Shown piece after piece: positions 17,349 through 26,562 of a stretch of 64,000 nucleotides of DNA. Within the stretch, counting starts at the first letter, position 1. The number at the start of each line of letters is the position of its first letter. The stretch is from G965219965 sp965219965. Lineage in GTDB: Bacteria > Pseudomonadota > Alphaproteobacteria > RS24. Location: the NCBI GenBank assembly GCA_965219965.1, contig OZ244796.1, positions 1,426,001-1,490,000 on the forward strand, in the 5' to 3' direction. A model generated the notes under the pieces. It ran no database searches. It was not told the origin of the DNA and saw only the letters and a program-made list of their open reading frames with translations. The position numbers and the translations under genes are program-made.

Positions 17349-18877
17349 TGGATATTAAAGCATCGGAAATTACTTCCATTCTCAAAAAACAAATTAAAGA
17401 TTTTGACACCTTGTCTGAAGTGGCCGAAATCGGGCAGGTGCTGTCAGTGGGCGATGGCATTGCGCGGATTTACGGGCTGGATAATGTCCAAGCGGGCGAA
17501 ATGGTGGAATTTACTGGCGGCGTGCGCGGCATGGCGTTGAATTTGGAAGAAGATAATGTCGGTGCGGTGATTTTCGGCTCCGACCGCGAAATTCGGGAAG
17601 GCGATATTGTCAAACGCACAGGCGATATTGTGTCCGTGCCAGTGGGCAAAGCCTTGCTGGGGCGCGTGGTGGATCCGCTGGGCAATCCGCTTGATGGCAA
17701 AGGCCCAATCAAGGCCGACAAGCAAATGAAAGTGGATGTGAAAGCTCCGGGCATTATCCCGCGTAAATCCGTGCATGAGCCAATGCAAACGGGGCTGAAA
17801 GCGGTGGACGCGCTGATACCGATTGGGCGCGGCCAGCGTGAGTTGATTATTGGCGACCGCCAAACGGGCAAAACCGCCATTGCTATTGATGCGATTTTGA
17901 ACCAAAAGGCGATAAATGAAGGCAATGATGAGAGCGCGAAACTCTATTGTGTTTATGTTGCTATTGGGCAGAAGCGATCCACTGTGGCGCAAATTGTCCG
18001 CACGCTGGAAGAAAATGACGCGCTGAAATATTCTATTGTGGTAGCGGCGACGGCATCTGAGGCCGCGCCTTTGCAATATCTCGCGCCCTTTACGGGTTGC
18101 ACCATGGCGGAATATTTCCGCGATAATGGTCTGCATGCCATGATAACTTATGATGATTTGTCCAAACAAGCAGTGGCCTATCGGCAAATGTCATTATTGT
18201 TGCGCCGCCCGCCGGGTCGTGAAGCCTATCCGGGCGATGTGTTTTTCCTTCATTCGCGCTTGCTGGAACGCGCCGCCAAACTCAATGATGAATTTGGCGC
18301 GGGGTCAATGACCGCTTTGCCTATTATTGAAACCCAAGCCAATGATGTGTCGGCCTATATTCCCACCAATGTTATCTCCATTACCGATGGACAGATTTTC
18401 CTTGAAACGGATTTGTTTTATCAAGGCATACGCCCCGCGGTGAATGTTGGGCTGTCTGTGTCGCGGGTCGGCTCGGCGGCGCAAGTTAAGGCGATGAAAC
18501 AAGTGGCGGGTAAAATTAAAGGCGAGCTAGCCCAATATCGGGAAATGGCTGCTTTCGCGCAATTTGGCTCTGACCTTGATGCGGCCACGCAACGCTTGCT
18601 GGCACGCGGCGAAAGGCTAACCGAATTGTTAAAGCAGGAGCAGTTTTCGCCGCTACAAGTGGAAGAACAAGTGGCGGTTATTTATGCGGGCGTGAATGGC
18701 TATTTAGATGATTTGCCCACCGCCAAAACCCGTGCCTATGAGCAGGGGCTGTTGGAAGTGATGCGCGGCAAGGAAAAGGACTTGCTGGCAACGATAAGAG
18801 ACGAAAAGGCTTTGTCGGAGGCGACCGAAGCCAAGCTGAAACAAGTGGTTGAAACTTACACGGCCAATTTTGCTTAA
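17348..18877 (+). CDS. atpA: ATP synthase F1 alpha subunit
   Basis: Non-catalytic nucleotide-binding subunit of F1. 509 residues, beginning 'MDIKASEITSILKKQI' at an ATG sharing bases with the atpH stop (TGATG). P-loop 'GDRQTGKTAIAIDAILNQ' near 169-176, 'YVAIGQKRSTVAQIV', and the alpha signature 'PAVNVGLSVSRVGSAAQ' near residue 365. Second gene of atpHAGDC. F0 genes are absent from the window, as expected for alphaproteobacteria where F0 and F1 operons are separate. Confidence 0.98.
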   Translation: MDIKASEITSILKKQIKDFDTLSEVAEIGQVLSVGDGIARIYGLDNVQAGEMVEFTGGVRGMALNLEEDNVGAVIFGSDREIREGDIVKRTGDIVSVPVGKALLGRVVDPLGNPLDGKGPIKADKQMKVDVKAPGIIPRKSVHEPMQTGLKAVDALIPIGRGQRELIIGDRQTGKTAIAIDAILNQKAINEGNDESAKLYCVYVAIGQKRSTVAQIVRTLEENDALKYSIVVAATASEAAPLQYLAPFTGCTMAEYFRDNGLHAMITYDDLSKQAVAYRQMSLLLRRPPGREAYPGDVFFLHSRLLERAAKLNDEFGAGSMTALPIIETQANDVSAYIPTNVISITDGQIFLETDLFYQGIRPAVNVGLSVSRVGSAAQVKAMKQVAGKIKGELAQYREMAAFAQFGSDLDAATQRLLARGERLTELLKQEQFSPLQVEEQVAVIYAGVNGYLDDLPTAKTRAYEQGLLEVMRGKEKDLLATIRDEKALSEATEAKLKQVVETYTANFA

Positions 18878-18895
18878 AACCAAAGCGGGAAATTT

Positions 18896-19780
18896 ATGTC
18901 TTCTTTGAAAGAACTTCGTAACCGAATTGCCAGCGTTCAGGCCACGCAAAAAATCACCCGTGCCATGCAAATGGTGGCGGCCTCAAAATTGCGCCGCGCC
19001 CAAGAAGCGGCAGAAGCGGCGCGCCCCTATGCGACCCGCTTGGGGCGCGTGCTGAGCAATTTGGCCGCAAGCGTTGATGGCTCGCCTTCTGCACCGCCTT
19101 TGCTGGTCGGCACGGGGGCGGATAAAACCCATTTGCTGGTGGTGGTGACGTCTGAGCGCGGCCTATGCGGCGGGTTTAATAATACGATTGCACGGCTGGC
19201 ACGCCGCCATGCTTTGGAACTCAAAGCGGCGGGCAAGCAGGTGAAAATCCTGTGCGTCGGGCGCAAGGGCGCGGATGTGCTACGCCGCGAATTTGAAACC
19301 GATATGCTGGAAGTGGTGAGCTTTCAGGGCATGAAAGCACCGGGCTTTGCCCAAGCGCAAGACATTGCCGCGCAAATTATCACGCTATTTGAACAAGGCG
19401 GGTTTGATATTTGCACTTTATTTTATGCTGAGTTTGTGAATGTTATCACGCAAAAACCTGTGGCACAGCAAATTGTGCCAGTGGCTCTTGGTGATGATGA
19501 AACAGAGACGGCGGATTTGCAAGGTGCGGTTTATGATTATGAGCCAGAGGAAAATGAAATTCTCACCGCGCTTTTGCCGCGCAATATAGCGGTGCAAATT
19601 TTGCGGAGTCTTTTGGAAAATGCGGCGGGCGAGCAAGGCGCACGGATGAGCGCGATGGATAATGCCACGCGCAATGCGGGCGAGATGATTGACAAGCTGT
19701 CTATTACTTATAATCGCTCGCGCCAAGCGCAAATTACCAAAGAGCTGATTGAAATTATTTCTGGCGCGGAAGCCCTTTAA
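18896..19780 (+). CDS. atpG: ATP synthase F1 gamma subunit
   Basis: Central rotor shaft of F1. 294 residues, starting 'SSLKELRNRIASVQATQKITRAMQMVAASKL' (split by function: the N-terminal coiled-coil helix), with 'SERGLCGGFN' in the Rossmann-like middle domain and the C-terminal helix 'GARMSAMDNATRNAGEMI' followed by 'YNRSRQAQITKELIEIISGA'. These two terminal helices form the rotating shaft. It lies 18 bases after atpA and 18 bases before the atpD start. Confidence 0.97.
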   Translation: MSSLKELRNRIASVQATQKITRAMQMVAASKLRRAQEAAEAARPYATRLGRVLSNLAASVDGSPSAPPLLVGTGADKTHLLVVVTSERGLCGGFNNTIARLARRHALELKAAGKQVKILCVGRKGADVLRREFETDMLEVVSFQGMKAPGFAQAQDIAAQIITLFEQGGFDICTLFYAEFVNVITQKPVAQQIVPVALGDDETETADLQGAVYDYEPEENEILTALLPRNIAVQILRSLLENAAGEQGARMSAMDNATRNAGEMIDKLSITYNRSRQAQITKELIEIISGAEAL

Positions 19781-19798
19781 CAAATGAAAGAGGAAAAA

Positions 19799-21223
19799 AT
19801 GACGCAAGCAATGACAGGCAAAATCACCCAAGTGATTGGCGCGGTGGTGGATGTGCAATTTGAAAATGAATTGCCCGAAATTCTCAACGCGCTGGAAACA
19901 GATAATGGCGGCACACGGCTGGTGCTGGAAGTGGCACAGCATTTGGGCGAGCGCACGGTTCGCACCATTGCGATGGATTCAACCGAAGGGCTGGTGCGTG
20001 GCCAAGCTGTCACCGATACGGGCGATGCGATTCAAGTGCCAGTCGGCGAAGCGACTTTGGGACGGATTATGAATGTTATCGGCGAACCCGTTGATGAGGC
20101 GGGCGGCATTGACGCAAAACAAAAACGCGCCATTCACCAAGACGCGCCGGAATTTATTGAACAATCCACCGAATCCGAAATGCTGGTGACGGGCATTAAG
20201 GTGGTGGATTTGCTCGCCCCTTATGCGAAAGGCGGTAAAATCGGGCTGTTTGGCGGCGCGGGCGTGGGCAAAACCGTGCTTATTATGGAGCTTATTAATA
20301 ATGTCGCCAAAGCCCATGGCGGCTATTCGGTTTTCGCAGGCGTGGGCGAGCGCACCCGCGAAGGCAATGACCTTTATTGGGAAATGATTGAATCAGGCGT
20401 GAATGAAGAAAAAGGCGGGGAAAAATCTAAATGCTCGCTGGTTTATGGGCAGATGAATGAACCGCCGGGCGCACGCGCACGGGTCGCGCTAACGGGCTTG
20501 ACCGTGGCCGAACATTTCCGCGATGAAGGCCAAGATGTTTTATTTTTCGTAGATAATATCTTCCGCTTTACGCAAGCGGGGTCGGAAGTGTCGGCCTTGC
20601 TGGGGCGGATTCCTTCTGCGGTGGGCTATCAGCCGACATTGGCCACCGATATGGGCGCGATGCAGGAGCGCATTACGACGACAACAAAAGGCTCTATCAC
20701 TTCTGTGCAGGCGATTTATGTGCCAGCCGATGATTTGACTGACCCCGCGCCCGCGACCAGCTTCGCGCATTTGGACGCAACCACTGTGCTGTCGCGTTCT
20801 ATTGCGGAAAAAGGTATTTATCCGGCGGTGGACCCGTTGGATTCCACCTCGCGCATTATGGAGCCGCGCATTGTCGGCGAGGAGCATTATGAAGTGGCGC
20901 GACAAGTGCAAGAAGTGTTGCAACGCTATAAGGGGCTGCAAGATATTATTGCGATTTTGGGCATGGACGAGCTGTCGGAAGAAGACAAGCTGGTGGTGTC
21001 ACGGGCGCGGAAAATTGAACGCTTTTTGTCGCAACCTTTCCATGTCGCCGAAGTGTTTACCGGTGCGCCGGGCGTGCTGGTGGATTTGGCCGACACCATT
21101 AAAGGCTTTAAGGGGCTGTGCGCGGGCGATTATGACGCATTGCCCGAAGCGGCGTTTTATATGGTCGGCACGATTGAAGAGGCCGTGGCCAAAGCTGAAA
21201 AGCTGGCGGCGGAAGCGGCATAG
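19799..21223 (+). CDS. atpD: ATP synthase F1 beta subunit
   Basis: Catalytic subunit of F1. 474 residues. P-loop 'GGAGVGKTVLIMELINN', catalytic Glu in 'GVGERTREGNDLYWEM', and 'LFFVDNIFRFTQAGSEVSALL' with the DELSEED-like 'MDELSEEDKL' near residue 380. An in-frame ATG five codons upstream (19784) exists, but AGAGGAAAAA directly before 19799 fits a ribosome binding site for the shorter form. Fourth gene of the operon; atpC follows eight bases later. Confidence 0.98.
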   Translation: MTQAMTGKITQVIGAVVDVQFENELPEILNALETDNGGTRLVLEVAQHLGERTVRTIAMDSTEGLVRGQAVTDTGDAIQVPVGEATLGRIMNVIGEPVDEAGGIDAKQKRAIHQDAPEFIEQSTESEMLVTGIKVVDLLAPYAKGGKIGLFGGAGVGKTVLIMELINNVAKAHGGYSVFAGVGERTREGNDLYWEMIESGVNEEKGGEKSKCSLVYGQMNEPPGARARVALTGLTVAEHFRDEGQDVLFFVDNIFRFTQAGSEVSALLGRIPSAVGYQPTLATDMGAMQERITTTTKGSITSVQAIYVPADDLTDPAPATSFAHLDATTVLSRSIAEKGIYPAVDPLDSTSRIMEPRIVGEEHYEVARQVQEVLQRYKGLQDIIAILGMDELSEEDKLVVSRARKIERFLSQPFHVAEVFTGAPGVLVDLADTIKGFKGLCAGDYDALPEAAFYMVGTIEEAVAKAEKLAAEAA

Positions 21224-21231
21224 GGCGCGGC

Positions 21232-21606
21232 ATGGCGGACACATTACAATTTGACCTCGTCGCCCCGCAAAAATTATTACGCTCAGGGCAAGTGGCACGG
21301 GTGGATGTGCCGGGCGCGGAAGGCAATTTCGGCGTGCTGGCCAAGCACAGCCCGTGCATGGCTTTGCTGCGGGCAGGCATTGTGACGGTGGCAGAAAATA
21401 ATGGGGCGCAGACCCGCTATTTTATTCGCGGCGGCATTGGCGATGTCACGCCAGAGGGTTTGACTTTGCTGGTGGAAAACGCGCTGGCATTAGACGGTGC
21501 AAGTGCGGCGGATATTGACGCCGAAATTGCCGTAGCGCGAGCGGGGGAAGATGCGGCGTCAATATCTGCTGTGGACGCGCTCAAAACCTTGCGGGCGGAA
21601 ATGTAA
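21232..21606 (+). CDS. atpC: ATP synthase F1 epsilon subunit
   Basis: 124-residue rotor subunit that also restrains ATP hydrolysis. Starts 'MADTLQFDLVAPQKLLRSGQ' and has the conserved 'VPGAEGNFGVLAKHSP' and 'YFIRGGIGDVTPEGLTLLVENA' of the N-terminal beta-sandwich; the C-terminal helices are short. Last gene of the operon; six bases separate its stop from that of the convergent methyltransferase gene, so there is no room for a dedicated terminator. Confidence 0.95.
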   Translation: MADTLQFDLVAPQKLLRSGQVARVDVPGAEGNFGVLAKHSPCMALLRAGIVTVAENNGAQTRYFIRGGIGDVTPEGLTLLVENALALDGASAADIDAEIAVARAGEDAASISAVDALKTLRAEM

Positions 21607-21612
21607 GCTGTG

Positions 21613-22856
21613 TTAATTGAGTGACAAGCTCAATTTTGATTTTAGATATTCCATACTCCGCGCCCCCTTGACAGAATTGCAATGGCCGCAAAGCAGTTGC
21701 AAATTTTCAATATGGTCGGTGCCGCCCTTTGTGCGGGCGATAATATGGTCAACATCAAAATTTTGAATTTTGAAATGCTCGGCACAGCCATTGCATTTGC
21801 CTTCTTGTTCGCCATAAAGCGTTTTCTTATGCGATTGGTAGGGCGGCAATTTGCCCATATCACTGCGCTTTGGAATATCGGTGCGGTGTATGATTTCAAA
21901 AATTTTATTTTGCGAGGAAAGCAAATCGGTGAGTTCATTTTCCGCCCGCGCCCGCACCAGCTCGGCGGCTTTCGCGCTTATGTCAATGCCAACCCATTGC
22001 CGCCCCAAACGCTCGGCGGCCACGCAGGTGGTCGCACAACCGCAAAACGGGTCCAACACCATATCGCCCGCATTGCTTGAGGCTTTGATGATGCGCTCCA
22101 ATAGCGCAAGCGGCTTTTGCGTGGGATAGCCCGTGCGCTCGGTGGCTCTCGCGTTTAATGATGGCAAGGTTATTACATCGTCGGGAGTTTTGCCTTTGGG
22201 CATATCTTTGCCCGCCTGTCCGCCAGATGTGTAACGCCATTCCGTCATTCCGCTTTCAAATGGTACAAGAACATCTTTTAGATTAAAGGTGTAATCCTTA
22301 GTCATTGCATACCAGAAAACAGTGTCATGCGCCCGCGCAAGTCGCCGCTTTCCTCGTGATGCGTTTTTATAATACCAAATTATCTCGTTAATGAATTGTC
22401 CACGCCCAAAAATTGCATCCATTAACATTTTTAGACTATGCGACATGGTCGGGTCGCAGTGCAGGTAGATAGAGCCTGTGGGTTTTAAGATGCGGTGCAT
22501 TTCTAAAAGGCGGGTGGCCATATAGGCGAGATAGGATTTATCGCTATCGCTCATCGCCGCCAATAGCACGCGGTAAAGGGCGGGGTGCTTGGCTTCAATT
22601 AGGTTAATCCATTCGGTGTCAACATCTGACAGCGTCCATGTATCTTTGAACGCCGCACCTGCCGCTTTTGAACCAATCGGGGCGGCGTAATTGGCTTTGG
22701 AATTAAAAGGCGGGTCTAAATAAATGAGGTCAATAGACGCGCTGTTTAGCCCGCGCATAATGGGTAAATTGTCACCCGTCCAAATTGTTTGATTTGTAAA
22801 GTTACCAGAGGTTAAGGAATTCTGGGGGGGGGGGGGGGGGGGGTATTGCTTGTCAT
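21613..22856 (-). CDS. DNA methyltransferase-HNH endonuclease fusion, phase-variable, OFF in this sequence
   Basis: Beta-type N6-adenine/N4-cytosine DNA methyltransferase: catalytic motif IV 'DLIYLDPPFNSKANY' precedes the SAM motif I 'VLDPFCGCATTCVAAERLG'. A C-terminal HNH nuclease domain follows ('CNGCAEHF', 'DVDHIIARTKGGTD', 'LQLLCGHCNSVKG'). In the enzyme's frame the only internal ATG is at 22758, but the conserved lead-in 'NQTIWTGDNLPIMRGLNS' extends upstream of it to the poly-C tract at 22824-22843. The natural start is the ATG at 22856 (MTSNT then prolines), with a weak AGTGAG upstream. With 20 C this start runs into TAA after the tract; 18 or 21 C gives one frame of about 414 residues. 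Probably co-transcribed with purU, which ends 20 bases upstream. Modification site unknown. Confidence 0.85.
22824..22843 (-). repeat. 20-base homopolymer (poly-C on coding strand) in the methyltransferase 5' end
   Basis: Twenty consecutive G on the plus strand, read as C in the methyltransferase gene, starting within codon 5 after the ATG at 22856. No other homopolymer of comparable length was noticed in the window. Such tracts slip during replication; here each one-base change alters whether the start is in frame with the enzyme body. Confidence 0.95.
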
Positions 22857-22876
22857 TTTTATTTTCTCACTTTCAT

Positions 22877-23740
22877 TTAATGCGAAAAGACAACGGTTTT
22901 GTGGCCGTTCAACAAAACACGGCGTTCGCAATGCAAAGCCACCGCATGGGCGAGGACTTGTTGTTCCACTTCACGACCCACGCTCACCATTTTTTCAACC
23001 GACATATCATGGCGCACGGCGGCGGTGTTTTGCGAAATAATCGGGCCTTCGTCCAGCGCGCTGGTGACATAATGGGCGGTCGCGCCAATCATTTTCACGC
23101 CGCGCTCAAAGGCTTGGCTATAGGGGGCGGCGCCCTTAAAGCCGGGCAGAAAGCTGTGATGAATGTTAATAATCTGCCCCGCATATTGCTCGCAAAAAAC
23201 CGCGCTTAGCACCTGCATATAACGCGCCAACACAATGAGTTCCGCGCCCGTTTCTTTTATTAAAGCATGCAATTTTTGCTCGCTTTCTTTTTTGCTGGTT
23301 TTATCTTTGGCGGCAATCGGGTGGTGGTGAAAAGCCAGCCCCTCGCGCTCTACCACATGGCGGGCGGTGTCGTGGTTAGACACAACCGCCTGAATGTCAA
23401 TGTTTAACGCGCCAATGCGGGTGCGGTAAAGCAAGTCAACAAGGCAATGGTCAAATTTAGAAACAAGGATAAGCGTTTTCGGCTTGGCGGCGGCATCATA
23501 AATATGCCAATCCATCGCAAATTTTTCCCCAATCGGCGCGAAGGCTTTTTCTATATCCGCCAAAGCGGGCGGGGTGGCCAGCGGGGAAAAAGCCAGCCGC
23601 ATAAAAAAGCAATTTGTTTCGGGCGCACCGAACTGGTCGCTTTCATTTATGTTCATATTTTGCGCCAGCAAAAATTCACTAACCGCCGCAACAATGCCCG
23701 CCTTGTCGGGGCATGAAAGAATGAGAATGAATTGGGGCAT
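22877..23740 (-). CDS. purU: formyltetrahydrofolate deformylase
   Basis: Hydrolyses 10-formyl-THF to formate and THF, balancing one-carbon pools. 287 residues from the ATG at 23740, chosen because AGGATAAAGCC gives proper ribosome binding site spacing; an ATG at 23755, directly after the upstream gene's stop, is also possible. An N-terminal ACT domain ('FILILSCPDKAGIVAAVSEF') precedes a formyltransferase-fold domain with 'VLARYMQVLSAVFCEQYAG', 'INIHHSFLPGFKGAAPYSQA', and 'GATAHYVTSALDEGPIISQ' containing the catalytic His and Asp. Confidence 0.95.
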   Translation of the reverse strand: MPQFILILSCPDKAGIVAAVSEFLLAQNMNINESDQFGAPETNCFFMRLAFSPLATPPALADIEKAFAPIGEKFAMDWHIYDAAAKPKTLILVSKFDHCLVDLLYRTRIGALNIDIQAVVSNHDTARHVVEREGLAFHHHPIAAKDKTSKKESEQKLHALIKETGAELIVLARYMQVLSAVFCEQYAGQIINIHHSFLPGFKGAAPYSQAFERGVKMIGATAHYVTSALDEGPIISQNTAAVRHDMSVEKMVSVGREVEQQVLAHAVALHCERRVLLNGHKTVVFSH

Positions 23741-23755
23741 GGCTTTATCCTGCAT

Positions 23756-24730
23756 TTATCCTGATTTATATTCGGCATATTCAAAGCTGGCGTCAATTTT
23801 ATTCAGCAAATGTTCCAGCGCGGTGATGGTTTGGGTTTCTGTTTCGGTTGCGGTTTGGGTTAACGCCCTTAAAGGCGTATCATATTGCGGGTCATAAAAA
23901 AAGGCGAGGCTGTGGCGCATCTGCCCGCTTAAATTCCGCACGCGGTGGCGGGTGGAAATGTAACGCCCCGCGCTCCAAACTTCCATCATATCGCCGATAT
24001 TGACCAGCAATGTGTCGGCCACAGGCGGGGCGGGCTGCCACGCGCCGCTTTGGCTTTGGACTTCTAGGCCACGCTGGTCGGCCTGAGCGAGCAGGGTCAG
24101 GCAGCCGAAATCGGTATGGGCGGCGGCACTTTTCGGGCTGTCGGGCGTGGCCAGCGGGGGATAGCGTATCGGGCTAAGGGTGGCCATCGGGCAGGCCAAA
24201 TAAGGGTCAAAATGGGTCTCGCTCAGCCCCAAGCCGAGCGCGAGCGCACGCATGAGGCGGTGGGCGCATTGGGCAAAAGCGGTGTAAGTTTCTTGCATGG
24301 CCTGCTTAAAGGCGGGGCTTTGTGGCTCCCCATCAGGCCATTGATTTGCGCCGTGCAAGGGAATTTTCTGGCGCACAAAAGGGTGGCTGGCGGGCAGGTC
24401 ATGGCCGATTTTCAGCCCTTCCTTGTGGTCGCCTTCGGGCTGGTTGTGCGCGTCTAGGACTTCTTCGCCGTGAAAATACCAGCCGCGATGGCACGGGCTA
24501 TGGGTGATGTGGATTTTTTGTTTTTCAGCGCGGGGCAGGTCAAAAAATGCTTTGGCCTGAGCAAAGCATGTTTCAATGAGCGCGGCGGGAATTCCGTGAT
24601 TTTTCAAATAAAAAAATCCATGCGTGCCAATGGCCGTATCTATGGCTCGCGCCGTAGCGCGTTTGGCAGAGGCATCGCCGCTAAAGGGGGCGAAATCCAC
24701 AATGGGTAAATTTGTCGGCGCGGTGTTCAT
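23756..24730 (-). CDS. 2-oxoglutarate/Fe(II)-dependent oxygenase, isopenicillin N synthase family
   Basis: 324-residue member of the isopenicillin N synthase-like dioxygenase family. N-terminal DIOX_N region 'LPIVDFAPFSGD' and 'HGFFYLKNHGIP'. The iron site is the His-x-Asp pair in 'AAHTDFGCLTLLAQ' and a distal His in 'YISTRHRVRNLSG'; the co-substrate site is probably the Arg-x-Ser of 'MRHSLAFFYDP'. The substrate is not evident; paralogues act on varied small molecules. It overlaps rppH by four bases (ATGA) and abuts purU, suggesting the order rppH, oxygenase, purU on one transcript. Confidence 0.9.
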   Translation of the reverse strand: MNTAPTNLPIVDFAPFSGDASAKRATARAIDTAIGTHGFFYLKNHGIPAALIETCFAQAKAFFDLPRAEKQKIHITHSPCHRGWYFHGEEVLDAHNQPEGDHKEGLKIGHDLPASHPFVRQKIPLHGANQWPDGEPQSPAFKQAMQETYTAFAQCAHRLMRALALGLGLSETHFDPYLACPMATLSPIRYPPLATPDSPKSAAAHTDFGCLTLLAQADQRGLEVQSQSGAWQPAPPVADTLLVNIGDMMEVWSAGRYISTRHRVRNLSGQMRHSLAFFYDPQYDTPLRALTQTATETETQTITALEHLLNKIDASFEYAEYKSG

Positions 24731-25221
24731 GAAGGCGAGTTAAGCACAAAAGGCGCGAAGGCGGAAACAATTTGCTCATAAAGAGCGCGTTTGAACGGCA
24801 CAACAATTTGCGGACATTCTTCCAAAGGCCGCCACGCCCAATCTTCAAATTCACGCTTTTTATGCGCGTCTAATTTAATTTCCGCCTCATCGCCCGTGAA
24901 ACGGAGCAGAAACCATTTTTGCCGCTGGCCTTTATATTTGCCCTTGAGTGCCACGCCAATGGCTTCGGGTGGCAAGTCATAGGTGAGCCAATCGGGCAGT
25001 TCATGAATGAGTTCAGTGCTGGTGATGCCCGTTTCTTCGGCCAGCTCGCGGCGGGCGGCTTGGGCGGGGGTTTCGCCCGCATCAATGCCGCCTTGCGGAA
25101 ATTGCCAGCGCGGCGTGTCGGGCGGGAGCTTGTCGGCAACACGCAAGCCCGTCCACACCAGCCCGTGCGGGTTGACAACCACCATGCCGACGCAAGGGCG
25201 ATAGCTTCGCGCCTCTGCCAT
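24727..25221 (-). CDS. rppH: RNA pyrophosphohydrolase (Nudix)
   Basis: Removes pyrophosphate from the 5' end of primary transcripts, triggering mRNA decay. 164 residues with 'YRPCVGMVVVNPHGLVWTGLR' at the N-terminus, the alphaproteobacterial RppH pattern 'WQFPQGGIDAGETPAQAARR', and the complete Nudix box 'GGIDAGETPAQAARRELAEE' with TG following. One base separates it from the upstream S41 protease gene on the same strand; its end overlaps the oxygenase start. Confidence 0.93.
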   Translation of the reverse strand: MAEARSYRPCVGMVVVNPHGLVWTGLRVADKLPPDTPRWQFPQGGIDAGETPAQAARRELAEETGITSTELIHELPDWLTYDLPPEAIGVALKGKYKGQRQKWFLLRFTGDEAEIKLDAHKKREFEDWAWRPLEECPQIVVPFKRALYEQIVSAFAPFVLNSPS

Positions 25222-25222
25222 G

Positions 25223-26545
25223 TTAATTTTTGCGGCGCGTTAAAGCGGCCAGCCCATTTTTTGTTTTCTGCATATCCAGCATAAGCGTAATCGCTTCTTG
25301 CAGCTGTGCATCTTTTTCTGGCTCACGCGGCACATAGGCAAAAGAAGGCGCGTCTTCTTCTTTTTCTTCCGCGTCTTTTTTCTGTGCGTCATTTTTAAGA
25401 TGGCCGCGCAAATCGGCTTCACTGCGGCTGGTGCGGCGTTTGATGTCATCGGGCAGAATTTGCTCAATGATAATATCGGGCGTGATGCCGAGCGCTTGAA
25501 TGGCACGCCCCGACGGGGTGTAATAACGCGCCGTGGTCAGTCGCAACGCCCCATCATTGGGCAAGGGGACAATGGATTGCACCGAGCCTTTGCCGAAACT
25601 TTGCGTGCCAGCAATAAGGGCGCGGTGATGGTCTTGCAACGCACCCGCAACAATTTCAGACGCCGAGGCCGAGCCGCCATTGACCAGCACTAAAATCGGC
25701 GCACCCTTTGTCAGGTCGCCCGTGCGGGCATGAAAGCGGGCATTGTTTTTCGGATTGCGCCCACGTGTGGATACAATTTCGCCTTGCGTGAGAAAACTAT
25801 CCGACACGCTAATGGCTTCTGATAACAGCCCGCCCGGATTGTTGCGGAGGTCAAGAATATAGCCGACAAATTTTTTGCGATTGACGATAGTAGAAAGCTC
25901 TTCTATCGCCTTGCGGAGGTTTTTGGTGGTGTTTTGGTTAAAAGTGGTCAGGCGAATATAACCAATTTGCTTTTCATCGCCTTCGGTGCGCCAACGCACC
26001 GCTTCAATTTTTATAATGGCGCGGGTTATCACAATATCAAAACTCTCATCTGTGCCTTCGCGCAAAATGCTAATGGTAATGTCGGTGCCAATTTCGCCGC
26101 GCATAATGTCCACCGCTTCGGCCAAAGTCAGCCCCAAAACATCTTCGCCATTAAGTTTAACAATTAAATCATTGGGCAGAACACCCGCCCGTTCGGCAGG
26201 GGTGTCGGCAATGGGGGCGACCACTTTGACCAGCCCGCCTTCCATCGTCACTTCTATGCCCAGCCCGCCAAATTCGCCCGTGGTTTGCACCTGCATATCT
26301 TCAAAATGCTCCGGCGGCAGGTAAGAAGAATGGGGGTCAAGCGAGGTGAGCATGCCGGTCAGGGCAGCTTCAATCAGCTCTTTATTTTCGGGCGCGTCCA
26401 CATATTCTTTGCGGACACGTTCTAAAACATCGCCAAATAAAGCAAGCTGCTCATAAAGCGGAATTTGCTTTTCTTCTTTTTGGGCGTGTGCGGGAGTGGC
26501 AAAGCTCAGCCATAGGCTGGCGCAAAATATATATATGGGACGCAT
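25223..26545 (-). CDS. ctpA: S41 family C-terminal processing protease (CtpA-like)
   Basis: Periplasmic Ser-Lys protease of the carboxyl-terminal processing family. 440 residues from the ATG at 26545 (AGAGGATAT upstream; the frame extends twelve codons further without purpose). A signal peptide ends at 'TPAHAQ' near residue 22. A PDZ domain follows ('GLGIEVTMEGGLVKVVAPIADT'-like region, residues ~95-170). The catalytic serine is in 'VNGGSASASEIVAGALQDH' and the lysine in 'GTQSFGKGSVQSI'. The C-terminus is Lys/Glu-rich. It follows the EnvC-like gene by 17 bases; this pair is common in proteobacteria. Confidence 0.94.
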   Translation of the reverse strand: MRPIYIFCASLWLSFATPAHAQKEEKQIPLYEQLALFGDVLERVRKEYVDAPENKELIEAALTGMLTSLDPHSSYLPPEHFEDMQVQTTGEFGGLGIEVTMEGGLVKVVAPIADTPAERAGVLPNDLIVKLNGEDVLGLTLAEAVDIMRGEIGTDITISILREGTDESFDIVITRAIIKIEAVRWRTEGDEKQIGYIRLTTFNQNTTKNLRKAIEELSTIVNRKKFVGYILDLRNNPGGLLSEAISVSDSFLTQGEIVSTRGRNPKNNARFHARTGDLTKGAPILVLVNGGSASASEIVAGALQDHHRALIAGTQSFGKGSVQSIVPLPNDGALRLTTARYYTPSGRAIQALGITPDIIIEQILPDDIKRRTSRSEADLRGHLKNDAQKKDAEEKEEDAPSFAYVPREPEKDAQLQEAITLMLDMQKTKNGLAALTRRKN

Positions 26546-26562
26546 TTTATATCCTCTATCCT

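Noticed and set aside
22824..22843. Homopolymer as a pure sequencing artefact
   Set aside because: Length uncertainty is likely, but the tract sits exactly in the 5' coding region of a methyltransferase whose conserved N-terminus resumes right after it, which an artefact would not explain.
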